Assembly (NCBI RefSeq): GCF_030272615.1
Contig: NC_081411.1
Location: 824,720,397 to 824,784,396 of the forward strand
Reading direction: 5' to 3'
Source of the DNA: Cryptomeria japonica
Lineage: Eukaryota; Streptophyta; Pinopsida; Cupressales; Cupressaceae
DNA length: 64,000 nucleotides
In this document: piece by piece, positions 11,704 to 23,130 of the stretch
Numbering within the stretch: position 1 is the stretch's first letter
Layout of the letters: each line of letters opens with the position of its first letter
Translations under genes and position numbers: made by a program
Notes under the pieces: generated by a model
Told to the model about the DNA's origin: nothing
The model's database searches: none
The model's input: only the letters and a program-made list of their open reading frames with translations

Positions 11704-11717
11704 ATCTCCCCCTTTGG
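11704..11717 (-). promoter_or_regulatory. N1 polypurine tract
   Basis: In element sense CCAAAGGGGGAGAT stands directly before the LTR start TGTTGGCA; element C2 has the same tract directly before its LTR. Confidence 0.8.
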
Positions 11718-11879
11718 CATTGATGGCAACACCCATGAGAAAAATTCAAAATTGTATCCAAAAATTGAAGTCCAAAATTTTTACCAAAACTATGTGCTCC
11801 CCCTAAGAAGATGATCTCTAAGCCATTGGATTTTTCTCTTCTCTAATACTCCCCCTTTGACATCAATTAAAAAGGTTGT

Positions 11880-13640
11880 CAAAATGTTAATTGAGTGTAG
11901 TTATCAGCTAGAACCCTGTAATCGGTTGGTTACAATCTGAAAAAAGGTCTGCTAATACAAAATTCAGGCTCTCAGTCAACCTGTCACTGTCCTTCAATGC
12001 TTCCTCTGTTCTTTGAATGGTATCAGTGAGGTGATGTATTTTCTCTTTCGGTGTCTTTAGTCCTTGAAAAAGTGCCTCTAATATCTCTTTCCTTAAAGAG
12101 ATGAGGTAATCCAATTTGGGACTGAGTCTACATTTTAGATCTTTTGCCTTTCCTTTTATTCTTTCCTTTTCCTTCTCCAATTTCTCAAGTTTTTCTTCAA
12201 AACCTGCTATCTTCTACTCTATAACTGATATTGGTTCAGGTGAACCAATGATGTTGTCAGCTATATTATTTCTTTCTTTCTGCATATTACTAGTCTTCTT
12301 ATCTATATCCACTGTCAAAATATTAGTCTTGCATGTGTCTCTGTACAACTCCTTAAATTCCATTATTGTTTTGTTTAGTGCCGGTAGGAGGGTGTCAATG
12401 TGTCCCATACACTTCTTTATTGTCTCATCAAAGAATTTCTCTTTTTCCTTATGCATTTTCTCTCTAAATGTCTCCTCATTTATCTGGTCAACTGTCAATA
12501 TGTTACCAGTGATATACTTAGACAATGTGTCTAATTGACTTAAATAATCTTTATTTTCCACATTGCACTTGGGTGCAATTAGTTTTAGAATAGGAATGGT
12601 ATCATCAATAGCCTTATATGCTAGTGTATTACACTCTATGATTTTCTTAATTGAATCCAATAATACCTCTATTACATTAGTTGGTCTTAATTTTGTCATG
12701 GAAGAACCAGATGATTGTCCAACTACCTTAACAATCTGCATTCCGCCGGTATGAGTAACCTCTTTGCTTGTATTGACCTCTGGTAGGTCAGTTTGTGTCT
12801 GCATTGATTAGATAAATTTCCAAAGCTTCCACAAACATAACATCTTACATTCATTCTGCAGTTTTCTGAATTATGACCAATTTTGTTTCATTTTGAACAT
12901 TAACCGGTGGGTGCATTAGTGTTCTGATAGTTTCTAGATCTACATTGATTTTCTCTATGACCATACTTGTTATAGTTAAATCATTTCCCATTAAATTTGT
13001 AGGCATTAGGTTGTCTTAATGGTTTACTGTGATCACGATTGTTTGCAGTACCAGAGCTTTCACCAACTTCAAAGCCAAGTCCATTAGTGTCTCCACTAGG
13101 TTCTTTTCAGCATGTCATCAAGTTCCTCTGAACTTTTCTTGAATTTCTCTTTGTGTTGATTTGCAGTAGCCAACTCATTTTCCAAGAAATCCTTATGTCT
13201 CATGAGTTCAGTTTTATCATGTTCGAAGTGGATTGGATCTGTCTTCAACATATCATTTTCATGACTGAGTCTTAGATTTTCATTTCTAGCATCATTGATT
13301 CTCCTAGCCAAGTCATCTTCATTTTTCTTTCTGTCTTCAATGTCTTTACAAAATCTCATAGTCATATCTTGCATCTCATTCCTCAAGGTCATGTTTTCTT
13401 ACTTACAAGGTCATTAAGAGATTCCTTTTCATCATCATCATTTTGTATCTTCTCATGAAGTTCTCTTCTTTTGTTTCTAGCAATACTAATATTCTTCTGA
13501 AGTCCTTGAATGATTTCCTATGCAACCTCCAAATCATCTTAAAGTTTGATATTCTTCAACTTTTCTGCATCATAATCCGTAAGAGTTGTTTCCAATTGCT
13601 TTCTCAAACTTTCCATCTATATCGGTGTCAGAATCTTCGT
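11880..13640 (-). pseudogene. N1 gag-like region: coiled coils and three damaged CCHC knuckles
   Basis: In element sense the order is a strongly charged coiled coil (13,640 to 13,096, e.g. SHENDMLKTD), then zinc knuckles, then a second helical region (12,804 to 11,908). Three in-frame CX2CX4HX4C patterns can be placed: 12983-12942 (first Cys is TGA, second is TAT), 12899-12858 (second Cys is TGA) and 12842-12801 (His is AAT, Asn). Thus each knuckle has lost at least one ligand by point change. The downstream 196-residue frame (12804-12214) continues in the same frame past one TAG stop at 12214-12216 to 11908. Frame changes separate the blocks. A Gag-like structural and RNA-binding role is inferred from knuckles and position; I cannot match the coiled-coil part to a family. 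Confidence 0.6.
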
Positions 13641-13672
13641 CAAGTTGTTAGGCTTTTGAAAATAGAGGACCA

Positions 13673-13685
13673 GGCTCTGATAACA
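13673..13685 (-). promoter_or_regulatory. N1 primer binding site (initiator tRNA-Met type)
   Basis: Reading leftward from the 5' LTR end, TGTTATCAGAGCC matches the usual plant initiator-Met site TGGTATCAGAGCC at 12 of 13 positions, two bases after the LTR. This fixes the element's strand. Confidence 0.8.
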
Positions 13686-13687
13686 AT

Positions 13688-14470
13688 TGTTAGGATTCCC
13701 AAAGATATTGAGAGGAGGGGGGGAATCAGTATCTAACTAGTAAATAGATTTTCTGACCTTATTAAATAAATTGCATTCCAAAACAGTATACCGGTAAGCA
13801 AGAATTAATGTAGTAAATATGAACAATAAACATAACATAGAAAGCACACCATAACACAAGATTTTTAACGAGGAAACCCGGTGTGGGAAAAACCTCAGTG
13901 GGATTTGTGACCCACAATATTCACTCACTGGCCAATGAATGGATATTACTTACAATAGGGGCCTGCACATGCAGGAAGGCCAACTGCCTAAAGCTCACTG
14001 CTTAATCACAAAAGGAAGTCTCACTGATTTACAAAATGGATTATGAAAATCCAATATAATGTACTACTTTAGTTCAACATCTGTTATGTCAAGTTCAGTA
14101 CTGGTTTAAGCTCATACAATAACCATAAACCTTACTCCAAAATCTGCCTTAATATTCGCATATTACTTTTGCAATAATCTTCCCATGTCTGCATCTAAAA
14201 TGATCTACAAGATCTCATACTTATATATGAGTCTTATTACAATACGCCTTGTCGGCTTACAAAAAGATATTACAATTAAATACAAATTACAATAATCAAA
14301 ATCCTCTTGGTTGGGGTGCCAGTAATCATTATTGTCGTTGCTGGTGAACTATCTATTGGTGTAGAGTCTGTCGGTGCCGGTGGCTAGCTGTGCCATAGGA
14401 TTGAAAGGTTGTCATCAATGACAATACCTTCAATCATCTACAATTCTCATTGGAGTGTGTAATGCGAACA
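13688..14470 (-). repeat. N1 5' LTR
   Basis: 783 bp, partner of 10,923-11,703, with scattered substitutions between the two. The end-proximal run of G differs in length between the copies (GAGGAGGG against GAGGAGGGGGGG). Confidence 0.9.
13869..13896 (-). other. Paired GAGG-TTTTT-CCC motif in N1 5' LTR
   Basis: In element sense GAGGTTTTTCCC, ACACC, GGGTTTCCTC: both CCC/GGG and GAGG/CCTC can pair. Confidence 0.6.
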
Positions 14471-14475
14471 ATGTT
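14471..14475. repeat. Target site duplication of N1, right copy (ATGTT)
   Basis: Matches 10918-10922 exactly. Confidence 0.85.
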
Positions 14476-14940
14476 GACTATGATCTGGCAGGTGATATTG
14501 ATACAAGGAGGAGTACTACAGGGTATGTTTTTACTATAAGGGAACTGCAGTTAGTTGGATTTCTATACTACAAAAGGTTGTTGTGCTTTCAATCACTGAA
14601 GTTGAGTATGTAGTTGCTACTGAAGCTAGCAAGGAGATGATTTGGTTACAATATTTTCTAGAGGAATTGGGCCATGGAAGAGGATAGCCCCTTGTATACT
14701 AATAGCAAAAGTGTCATTCATCTTGCAAAGAATTATGCTCTTCATTCAAGGATAAAACACATTCAGCTTAGGTACCACTTCATATGGTATGTTTTGGAGG
14801 ATGGTCAGTTGGGGTTTGAGAAGATTCATACAAGTCACAATCCTGCAGATATGCTCACGAAGGTAGTCCCACGAGAGAAGTCGATTTCCTCCTCAGTTTC
14901 TCTTGGTATTCTGATTAAAAATTGTGGAATTGAGAAATAG
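14471..14940 (+). pseudogene. C1 RNase H remnant (beyond N1)
   Basis: The C1 frame resumes with DYDLAGDIDTRRSTTGYVF, the copia RNase H landmark with its first Asp, then LSITEVEYVVATEASKEMIWL (family: S-X-E-AEYIA). A frame change leads into SKSVIHLAKN, IKHIQLRYHFI and NPADMLTKVVP at 14674-14880, the usual C-terminal end of copia pol. Stop at 14938-14940. Inactive because of frame changes and the upstream damage. Confidence 0.8.
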
Positions 14941-15039
14941 TTGAGTCTAGGAGTTTTATCCCATGGGAGTTGCAATTTTAGCAGTGTCGTCCATGATTAG
15001 TCTCCAAGTGTGAGATTGTTTCATGTGGAGCTTGGTTAG

Positions 15040-15055
15040 TCTCCAAGTGGGAGAT
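15040..15055 (+). promoter_or_regulatory. C1 polypurine tract
   Basis: CTCCAAGTGGGAGATT stands right before the LTR start TGTTTATAG. A near copy, CTCCAAGTGTGAGATTG, lies at 15002-15018, so the tract region is duplicated. Confidence 0.65.
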
Positions 15056-15455
15056 TGTTTATAGTTGGTGACTAATCATGTAAGTATTGTACACTCGTTA
15101 TGTATCCTCATCAGGGTTCGACGGCAACAGCTCTCGAGGAAAAAAAAAAAATCATTTTTTGTTGAAAAAAATGACATTGAAAAAAAACCCTAAAAATAAC
15201 CAACTTTGAGTGTTGCCCTAAACATTGCTTGTTATAAGAGGCTAGAATGTAAAAGGGCATTGCAATGGTGTTGTACTAAATTACTAGATAATAAGAAAAT
15301 ATTGGACGATTGTGTTCTTTGGATGTAGCCCATCTTGGGTGAACTACATTAAATCTTTGTGTTAATTGTGCTATGCATTTTTCTTCATCTTTTGTGTGTG
15401 TATATGCATTTAATTGTTAATTTGTATTTTCTCTGAATTTGCCTAAACCCTAACA
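15056..15455 (+). repeat. C1 3' LTR
   Basis: About 400 bp from TGTTTATAGTTGGTGAC to AAACCCTAACA, placed after RNase H and the purine tract. The TG...CA ends fit, but no 5' partner was found, so the right end is probable and not proven. Confidence 0.65.
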
Positions 15456-15808
15456 GTGGATCTCCACATGCCATGGTGAGACCCATACCAACATCCCAAT
15501 ACAACTTCCAACTTATATTCAGGCCAAAAGAATATAATCCAGTTAAGATAACTTAATTAGATACACCGAGTCATAACATAACTAAATATCTTGAACATAA
15601 ATCAACAAAGCTCTCTTGCAAAATAAAGAAACCATCTGAGAAACATATTGAGAATACAAAACATGCCATGAAACAATGTCCACTAAACTGCAACACAATC
15701 TAAAATACAAAGAACAACTACAACAACAAAGAGCATATCCAAACCAACATCCATCTAGATAACCAGGTTTGACATCAATGACAACCATACAAGCTCATGC
15801 TTCCAACA
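15456..15808 (-). repeat. Probable truncated copia-type LTR
   Basis: Read leftward from 15808 the sequence opens TGTTGGAAGCATGAGC and continues GGTTGTCATTGATGTCAAACC, resembling the start of the C2 and N1 LTRs (TGTTGGCAT... ATTGATGTC). It stops where the C1 LTR ends. No second end or pol sequence is visible. Confidence 0.35.
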
Positions 15809-16704
15809 ATATCATTTTTGAATCCTTAACACTTTAGCTGCTACAGGTGTCAAAAAGTGAAGATTTAATTGAAAATGTTGATTTCAATATCTTATTTTGG
15901 CTAGAAAGTGGAACTCATTATTGTGGGTATTGGTTGAAAATTTTACAAATTTGTGAGGTTTACAAAATTATGGTTTCATCTATAGTGTGTGAGATTAAAT
16001 CTCTCCTAATTATAAGGGAAGGATCCCCCTTTACTTATTACTCTAATTTTCTTGAAGCAAATTTCTAATTACTAAGCCTATTCTCATATTGGGTGTTACA
16101 CCATCTCATTCTCTTTCTTAAAAATAGATGCTCATCCTTTTCTCCCTTTTCAAAAAGGATATTACAATTCATAGCAATAATGATTTAAACAACTTTTAAA
16201 TTCCTAAGAAACAACCTAGGAGCATATATATGAGATTTACAAGTAAAGAAGCAAAGTTTCTATGAAAGCACAAAGTCTTTCATTGCTTCCCAGGACTAGA
16301 AAATAATGATGAAGCTCAAATTCTTCAACTCACTATTATCTTATCAACCTTTTTATAATAACTTTTGTAGCCCAAAACAATCTTTTTTCTAAAAAACCAA
16401 AATAAGGCTCAAAGTCTTTATAATGCTATTTTCCATACAAAGTTATAAACTAAAAGTTAAGTTCATATTCTTGCTATAAGACAATAAAATAAAGTTCAAA
16501 GTCTTTATGATGCCTGTTTTCCAAGAAGTTCTATTACATTTATTTAGAAATGTAGCACAAATTCTACACCTTTAAATTTGTTGTACTCTTTCACAATATC
16601 CCTATAAACTGCTTTTACTTTGCCAATTCAATTACCATATCAAGAATGACGTAAGAACACTATCGCCATAGAACAAACTCAACACAAAGTTTTAGTGTCA
16701 AAGT

Positions 16705-16707
<3 letters not shown>

Positions 16708-16748
<41 letters not shown>
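16708..16748. repeat. (TA)n microsatellite
   Basis: About 20 uninterrupted TA dinucleotides. Confidence 0.95.
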
Positions 16749-16749
<1 letters not shown>

Positions 16750-17080
16750 CTATGACTAAGTCAAAAGTAGAGTTCAATTTGACTTAGGACTTGTGCAACC
16801 CTACATGCAAAATTGTGTATACAAAAAGATACCTAAAGTGTCAATTGGAATTACAAAATGTCACTAAACTAGAGATGCATAAAAATGACTGTGTGTCTAG
16901 AGCCTCCTCTTGTACATTATCGTCTCCATTTTTCTTTAGGAAATCTTCATATTGTTGCAAGGTAGCTTGTATTTCAAATTGGTATCAGTGTTTGGAATTT
17001 GGCATCTGGAGTGGACTGCGATACTTCTTTGAAGAATTCCTAGAGTTGGACAAAAAAGACCAAAAATTGCAAATAGGGGT

Positions 17081-17415
17081 TACTTTGGTGTAATTTAGGG
17101 TTATAAACTTGATTTATACCAAAAAGTCTGACTTTGGTGGAATTCGAGTTTATAGACTCGATTTACACCAAGAAAGGTGACTTTGGTGTTATTTGGGTTT
17201 ATAGACCCAATTTACACCAAAAGGGGGGACTTTGGTGTAATTCAGTTTTATAGACCTGATTACACCAAGAGTGACTTTGGTGAATTCGGGTTTATGGACC
17301 CGATTTACACTAAAAAGGGTGACTTTGGTGTAATTCGGTTTTATAGACCTTATTTACACCAAAAAGGTGAGTTTGACTTGTAATTTGAGTTTATAGACCC
17401 AATTTACACAAAGAA
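17081..17415. repeat. Palindromic minisatellite, seven ~48-bp hairpin units
   Basis: Seven units start TTTGGTG at about 17084, 17133, 17182, 17231, 17276, 17324 and 17372 (periods 49, 49, 49, 45, 48, 48). Each reads TTTGGTGTAAT, a 6-base arm, TTATAG or similar, the complementary arm, then ATTTACACCAA, so each unit folds on itself. The arms differ between units but mostly stay complementary: TCGAGT/ACTCGA, TTGGGT/ACCCAA, TCGGGT/ACCCGA. A 68-codon frame runs through part of it but the periods are not all multiples of three, so I do not call it coding. Confidence 0.9.
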
Positions 17416-19238
17416 ATAAAAACTAATTACTAAAAAGATAATTTATCAATCTTTTAGATTAAAAAATTGAGACTCAAATCAAGATGATTTCTTGAGAGCC
17501 TAACTACACATGAGGGGGTTTGACAAGTGCCTCAACATGCATGCTTAGAGGGTATGGGGCGATGAAACAAACAAATTTTGTTGGGGTTATCCCACAATTT
17601 GAGCGAGCTAAAATTAACAATAACTGTGGGATAGATGAAATACTTTTTAAATGAAGTTACAGAAAAGTTGATTGAGCCTTGCATGACTACCCACTTAAGA
17701 TTATTTTAAATGTAGACTAACGATAAATTATATTTGTACACTCTCGACTTAGAACAAAAGAGATGGACAATAGGTTATACACGTGGAGTAAATAATTAGA
17801 TTTATAGCAAAGAAGAGCCTCAACAACAACAAAAATATCGCTATTTTGACTTAGTTAACGCATGTGCTCTTTGCTTAATTAGTTTCTTCTTTTTAAAATG
17901 TCACTAATATAGTTTCAATACCTTTTAGTCTCTTCTTATTTTTATAATCATTATTATAATCTAATTCCTTGTGCACATAGTAAAATGTAAGGGCTCATCA
18001 ATAAGGATTAAAGTAGGCAAATATGCTATTTTATTTTTTTTCTTATAGAATCGACATTTTAACCCACTTAACCTTACCCCATGATACCAATATGTGAGTT
18101 TTATGTCAATTCCTAAATAGATCAAATAAATTTTTTTTTTTTAAGTATGGAGGTTTTATGTAAAATCCCAATACTAGTTGGTCTTCCCAAAAATTTGACA
18201 CCTATATTAAATTTTGTTCCCTTGTAGAGTGCTAGGTTTTTTATTTGTAACTACCTTGTTAATGTCATCATAATTCTATTGCCACTCCTAATTCCTACCT
18301 ACTTCTTTCCTACTACCTTTTATCTTAGAACTTTCTAGGGATCCACCTAATTTTATCCCTATAGTTTATAGTTATCATAATTTCCAAACCTTAGTGCCCC
18401 TTTGTTCATTTTGCTATAATCTTTCAATATTCAACTTGCCCTTTGTAGTTGGTACCTATAGACCATGTTACCCAAATACACAAATCCTAATTCTTACAAA
18501 TTATTCAAATCAGGATCCTTTTAATTAGTATCAATTGAATATGTAAAAAGTCTAATCACTATTTATCCTTAAAAATCACTTTTCAAAATTTTAGACCTTT
18601 TCATTCCTTAATCTCTAAGGTTTAATGAGGTATGTTAATGCCTCATTATTTTATCCCTATTTCCAAGATACATTAGGTATTCAAAATTCTTAAACCTCAC
18701 TTCCCACTCTTGCATTATTTCCATACCGAGTTAAAAATATTAATAATGAATTCCCAACTTGTGAAAAAATAAGAATCTCAATCTCTAATGCTCTAATGCT
18801 CTAAAGTTCCATTTTCCTAGGATTGTAATATTTTTCTCCTTTGTTATCATTACATCCTTGGACCCTAAGTTATATTTTATTGGTCCTCATTGATGATTTA
18901 GTATCCTTTATGACCTATAATTCCTAGACCCATAGCTTGCTAACATTTGTTATTCATTACATTGGTGTGGTATTTTTCTACTCACTTATACATAATTTCC
19001 TCTCATTGGATAATCAAATTACAAATATTTTTTCCATTGGTCTAATTGTGTAACTTTTATGTCTAACAAAATTCTATTAGGCCTCACTACCTCCTCATTG
19101 ACATACACATGTAACTCATTAAGTGGTTAAGGGTGACTAATAATTGATAAATTTTAGAAGCACTTGTATATGGATAGAAAACTTGCCAACAACCATACCA
19201 TGCAACAAAAAAATGAAATTAATACCTTCAACTTTAAA

Positions 19239-19243
19239 ATTAG
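19239..19243. repeat. Target site duplication of G2, left copy (ATTAG)
   Basis: ATTAG precedes the left LTR and recurs at 35345-35349 after the right LTR. Confidence 0.85.
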
Positions 19244-21085
19244 TGATGCCCTCCTAAATGGCACAAGGTTAGTCTAAGATCAAAGAACACAAAAACATAC
19301 AAAACATTAGTGTTAGTCAATCTAAAACTAAACATATGAAGGCATTCCAAAAGAGACACAAAGAGACATGCTAATATATCTAATAAGTAAAACAAAGATC
19401 ATGAGACATCTCCAACTGCCTCTTAGCATGGCCTTAGCTTCTTCTCCCTTGTTCCTCTCCTCTCCAAGTCCCAAAATAGTGTAGCTCTCAGTAGCTTTTT
19501 GCACTATGGATGCTTATGGAGGATTGAGATTGTAGTATAGCTCTAAATGTGAAATAAAAAGCTAATACTAATGCTAAAATGATGTATTTTAACCAAAAAG
19601 ACAAGATGTTAGATTGCTTATGCTAAAATGCTCTCTAAAAATGTCTATAGCCTAAATGCATACAAGTTTTCAGGATCTGGATTATGAAGGAATGGGCTCT
19701 ATTTATAGGAAAAATGGAGCAATGGATGGCCAGGATTGAAAGGTTTAATCAAGGGTCAAGCTTGAAAGTTGGGGATCCATGTGCACAATTTGCACCAATG
19801 AAATGGTGACAAGTGTCAACATAAGATTGGGTTGAGAGAAGAGGTTGGAGGCATTAAATGCCTGAGGAGACCTCATGGTTATCTAGAAGGTAAGGGTCAA
19901 GCCTAAATTAGGATTACCCACTGGATTAGGAGTTAATGCAAGGATAAACCTTTGTGCAAATGATTAAGAGATAATCATGGTCAAAGCATTAAAGGCTCGA
20001 TGAGACCCTTGGGTTGGGTAGAGGTTGAGTCAAAACAAATGTTTTAACCATGTGGGAGGGTTTGAGGTAACCATTAATGGTTATTGGAGACTTTGGGGAT
20101 TAAGTGGTTGAAGGTTGAAAGCCTTCAATGGTTATCAAAGACTTTGAGCCATTTAGTGGTTGAAGGTTGGAAGCTTTCAAAGGTTATCCAAGACTTTGAG
20201 ACATTTAGTGGTTGAAGGTTGAAAGCCTTTAATGGTTATCAAAGACTTTTAGGCTTTAAGAAGTGACTCCATTTTGCTTAGGAATGTGACAATAATTAGG
20301 GGATGGATTAAGTTAATTAGGAAGGGGTTAGAAGAATCTAGAAGGGGATTAGATTTTGCAAGTTGATTTGGTGGGTGGGGGAAAATAGGATTTTATTAAA
20401 ATAAAAATTCATTTATTTCAATAAATGTGTGCAAGTTGTATTTGGATAAATATTCAAATAAATATTAATTTATTTAAATGAGAAAAAGGAAGATAAAGCA
20501 TTAAAATGCTTGAAGACTTTAAGGAAGACCATTAAAGTCTTAAGAAGACTATAGAAGGAAGCCATCAAGTTTGAAGACTTTAAAGCCATCAAGTTTGAAT
20601 ACTTTAAGGGAAACCATTAAAGGTTTCAAGTGGGTGAGGATAAATAGGATTTTAAATAAATAATTTATTTAAAATAGTTGTGCAACTTGCTTTTGTAGGA
20701 AAATACAAGTGGGTGGAGGATAAAGGTGATTTAAATAAATGATTTATTTATTTAAATGTGAGAGGTGGGATTTTGGGGGATTTAAATAAATATTAATTTA
20801 TTTAAATGTGAGAGGTGGGATTTTGGGGTATTTAAATAAATATTAATTTATTTAAATGTGAGAGAAGATTTAATTAAACAAGTATGATTTATTTATTTAA
20901 TTAATGGTATGAATTTGGTTAAGTGAATTAAATCAAATAAATTGAATAATTTATTTAATTAATAGGAGAAGAGGGTTAAGATGAATTAATTAAATATTAA
21001 TTTAATTAATTATTAATTGATGGTTAAATAATCAAATAAATACTAAGTATTCATTTAATTAAGTGGACAGATTTATGTGACTACA
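19244..21085 (-). repeat. G2 3' LTR
   Basis: In element sense starts TGTAGTCACATAAATC and ends at TCA (19244). From about 19448 to 21085 it is almost identical to the 5' LTR (about seven substitutions by eye past the first 35 bases), but 19244-19447 is strongly diverged from 33517-33706. Internal 60-bp repeats (GGTTGAAGGTTGAAAGCC type) lie at about 20105-20255 and ~47-bp TTTAAATAAATATTAATTTA units at about 20730-20870. Confidence 0.9.
19696..19708 (-). promoter_or_regulatory. TATA box of the G2 3' LTR
   Basis: CTATAAATAGAGC in element sense. The identical 13-mer is in the 5' LTR (33955-33967) and in the G3 LTR copies (46342 and 48421). Transcription would start about 30 bases further left. 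Confidence 0.7.
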
Positions 21086-21100
21086 TTTGCCCCTCTTTGA
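21086..21100 (-). promoter_or_regulatory. G2 polypurine tract
   Basis: TCAAAGAGGGGCAAA in element sense, directly before the LTR start TGTAG. Matches the G1 tract. Confidence 0.85.
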
Positions 21101-22914
21101 GACGGTGCAGTTTATCGCGTCGTTTCAAAGAAAGAAAAATAGGTGTGAAGAAATGCCCCATAAAATGTAAATTTAATGGGTGGTATGCCCCCTCGAGGGA
21201 TGGGCCGAATTTTTTTGAAAAATCGGGCGATCTCTCGAAAAAGAATGAAAAGCGGAGGGGAGGTAGAATAGAAGAAATTAGAACTAATGATGAAAGAATG
21301 GGAGAAAATGAAGTGAATATGAAGAAACAACAAGCCAACGAGTACCCTGAGGTCATGCAAGAGATACATAGCAGATGTAGTGTGGGGTTTGGATTGATGC
21401 TATACAATTGATCAAAATTGGTTGGACAATCCTGTGCAATCGATTTAATTGCCCCGGTCAAGTCAAAGCGTGACAGTTGATGTCAGTTAGTTGCTTGGAC
21501 ATGATAAAGTCTGAGTAAGTGAATCAAAGTGACCTGATGTGACTTAGACAATTGATGTAATTGCCCAATGAAGTCAAGGTATATGAAGCAAAACACTCGT
21601 TGAGACGTAGACAATTGATGTAATTGTCCATTGGATTGTGTTTGATTGGTTGATCAATTGATAGTGTGTGCGTGGGATGGATGATTGTGGTGAATCATAG
21701 CAGCCCTGTTGAGACTAGGTCATTATGATAAATTCCTGATGTAGTCTAGGATTACCATGATCGATTACCTGTTGAGACCCGAAGATAATTGATCAGAGTA
21801 TCTGTTGATAGTCTAGGTGTGTGGGAGTCGATGTATCTGTGTAGACAGAGTAACTGGCTTAATTTTGTGGATGAGTGAGGATGGGAAGCGATGAAGGGAT
21901 TAGGATGATGTTGATGATCAAGATAGGGAGGGTGAGGGGGGATTTGATGTTAGATAGAAGATATGGAGGACTTATGACTCATTCCTATGGAAGAAGAGGA
22001 AAATAGAGTATGCATTATTATGACTATGTATGCATGATATGCAGCTATTATGAATGTATGGATGGTTGGAATGCAACGAAATGCAGTATATATAGATGAG
22101 ATGGAATGATGATCCATAGTGCTCTATTTTCATCATTGAGCTTTAAAATGTTGGAAGAGAATACAAGCATCTTGACATAATGATTCAAGATGACCAGAGT
22201 ATTTCTTACATGGATTTGATATAGCAAGTTAATACAAGCAACTTGATATAATGGATCAAGTTGACCTGAGTATTGCTTGCGGAACAGACAAGGATTATCT
22301 CCATTCATGCATGACTTGGATCATCCTCCTTGATCTTAGGCTGATCATATCCTGAGACAAGTGCATACCTTACTAAGAAATAAAAACCTTTATCCAAATT
22401 GGATGAGGAGGAACCAAAGAATGAGCATTGTACCTGTAAACAAATAGTATATACATAAAGAATAAAAGAATATGGATCCTTGGTAATGGTTCATGCTCAT
22501 ATGGTCGAGGTATACGCTATAGTCAGCAAGCCGTAATGATCTATGACTGTATTTGGCATAAGATTACGTAGCTTAGTGAACTTCCCACGTAGACACCATT
22601 AGTACATGCCCCAGAACTTCATCGGAAATAATGCGCAAACGATACAAAACAATGCTGAAAGATCCCGATACAGATAAACAAATGAATTACTCACAAATCA
22701 ACCAAGCATTTGATAGCTTAACATAATTTTCTTGTCAAAGAAAATGTCACTTTTGTCTTTGTTTTGGTAAGGAAGGATGCATCCTTGTTTTTAAAGATAG
22801 TTTCTGATTTGTTGGATGTGGATTGTGTGGTCGATTGATAAATGGTCATTGTGTGAGTATTGTGTTAATGTTGGTTTTGCATCTGCTTGAATGAATATGT
22901 ACAAGGTGTTGCCA

Positions 22915-23075
22915 TGTTTTTGTGTGATTTTCGATGGGTTTTTTGATGTTTTTGGATTTTGTGTAATAGTTTTTGAATGTTTTTGGATTTTGTGAGTCAT
23001 TTTTGAATGTTTTTGGATTTTGCGAGACATTTTTGAATGTTTTTGTATTTTGCGAGACATTTTTGAATGTTTTTG
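22915..23075 (-). repeat. A-rich tandem repeats, distal cluster of G2
   Basis: About five ~30-bp units of the form CCAAAAACATTCAAAAATG with variable CTCGCAAAAT linkers, in element sense, just past the CTTGGGGGCAA block. Confidence 0.75.
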
Positions 23076-23130
23076 CCAATGAATCACCAGTAATGTAGAA
23101 TCCACTTCCATCATCTAGATTGTAAGGGCA

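Larger units (their letters stand above)
10923..14470 (-). mobile_element. N1: complete gag-only (non-autonomous) copia-like element nested in C1
   Basis: Two LTRs (10,923-11,703 and 13,688-14,470), a primer site matching initiator tRNA-Met, a purine tract and ATGTT target duplications define a 3,548-bp element on the minus strand. The 1,984-bp interior carries coiled-coil and zinc-knuckle sequence but no protease, integrase or reverse transcriptase, so it must have depended on enzymes supplied by another copia element. LTR start TGTTGGCATTGC and end signature (G-rich run then CA) match the C2 family and the LTRs at 46.8 and 62.8 kb. Confidence 0.9.
8033..15455 (+). mobile_element. C1: degenerate Ty1/copia element, 5' truncated and split by N1
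   Basis: Gag C-terminus, protease, integrase, reverse transcriptase and RNase H follow in the copia order (IN before RT) on the plus strand, then a purine tract and LTR. Every domain carries stops or frame changes. The element is interrupted between RT and RNase H by N1 (10,923-14,470); removing N1 and one ATGTT copy restores continuity of the reading, GYV joining DYDLAGDIDTRRST. No 5' LTR was found. Old and inactive. Confidence 0.85.
15809..19238. other. Unassigned intergenic sequence
   Basis: Apart from the (TA)n run and the palindromic minisatellite listed separately, I see no gene, LTR or recognisable repeat. Frames are short and the sequence is T/A-rich. Confidence 0.5.

Noticed and set aside
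17177-17383. 68-codon frame with repeated FGVI-FYRP-like peptide
   Set aside because: It lies inside the palindromic minisatellite, whose period is not consistently a multiple of three; the peptide repetition follows from the DNA repeat.
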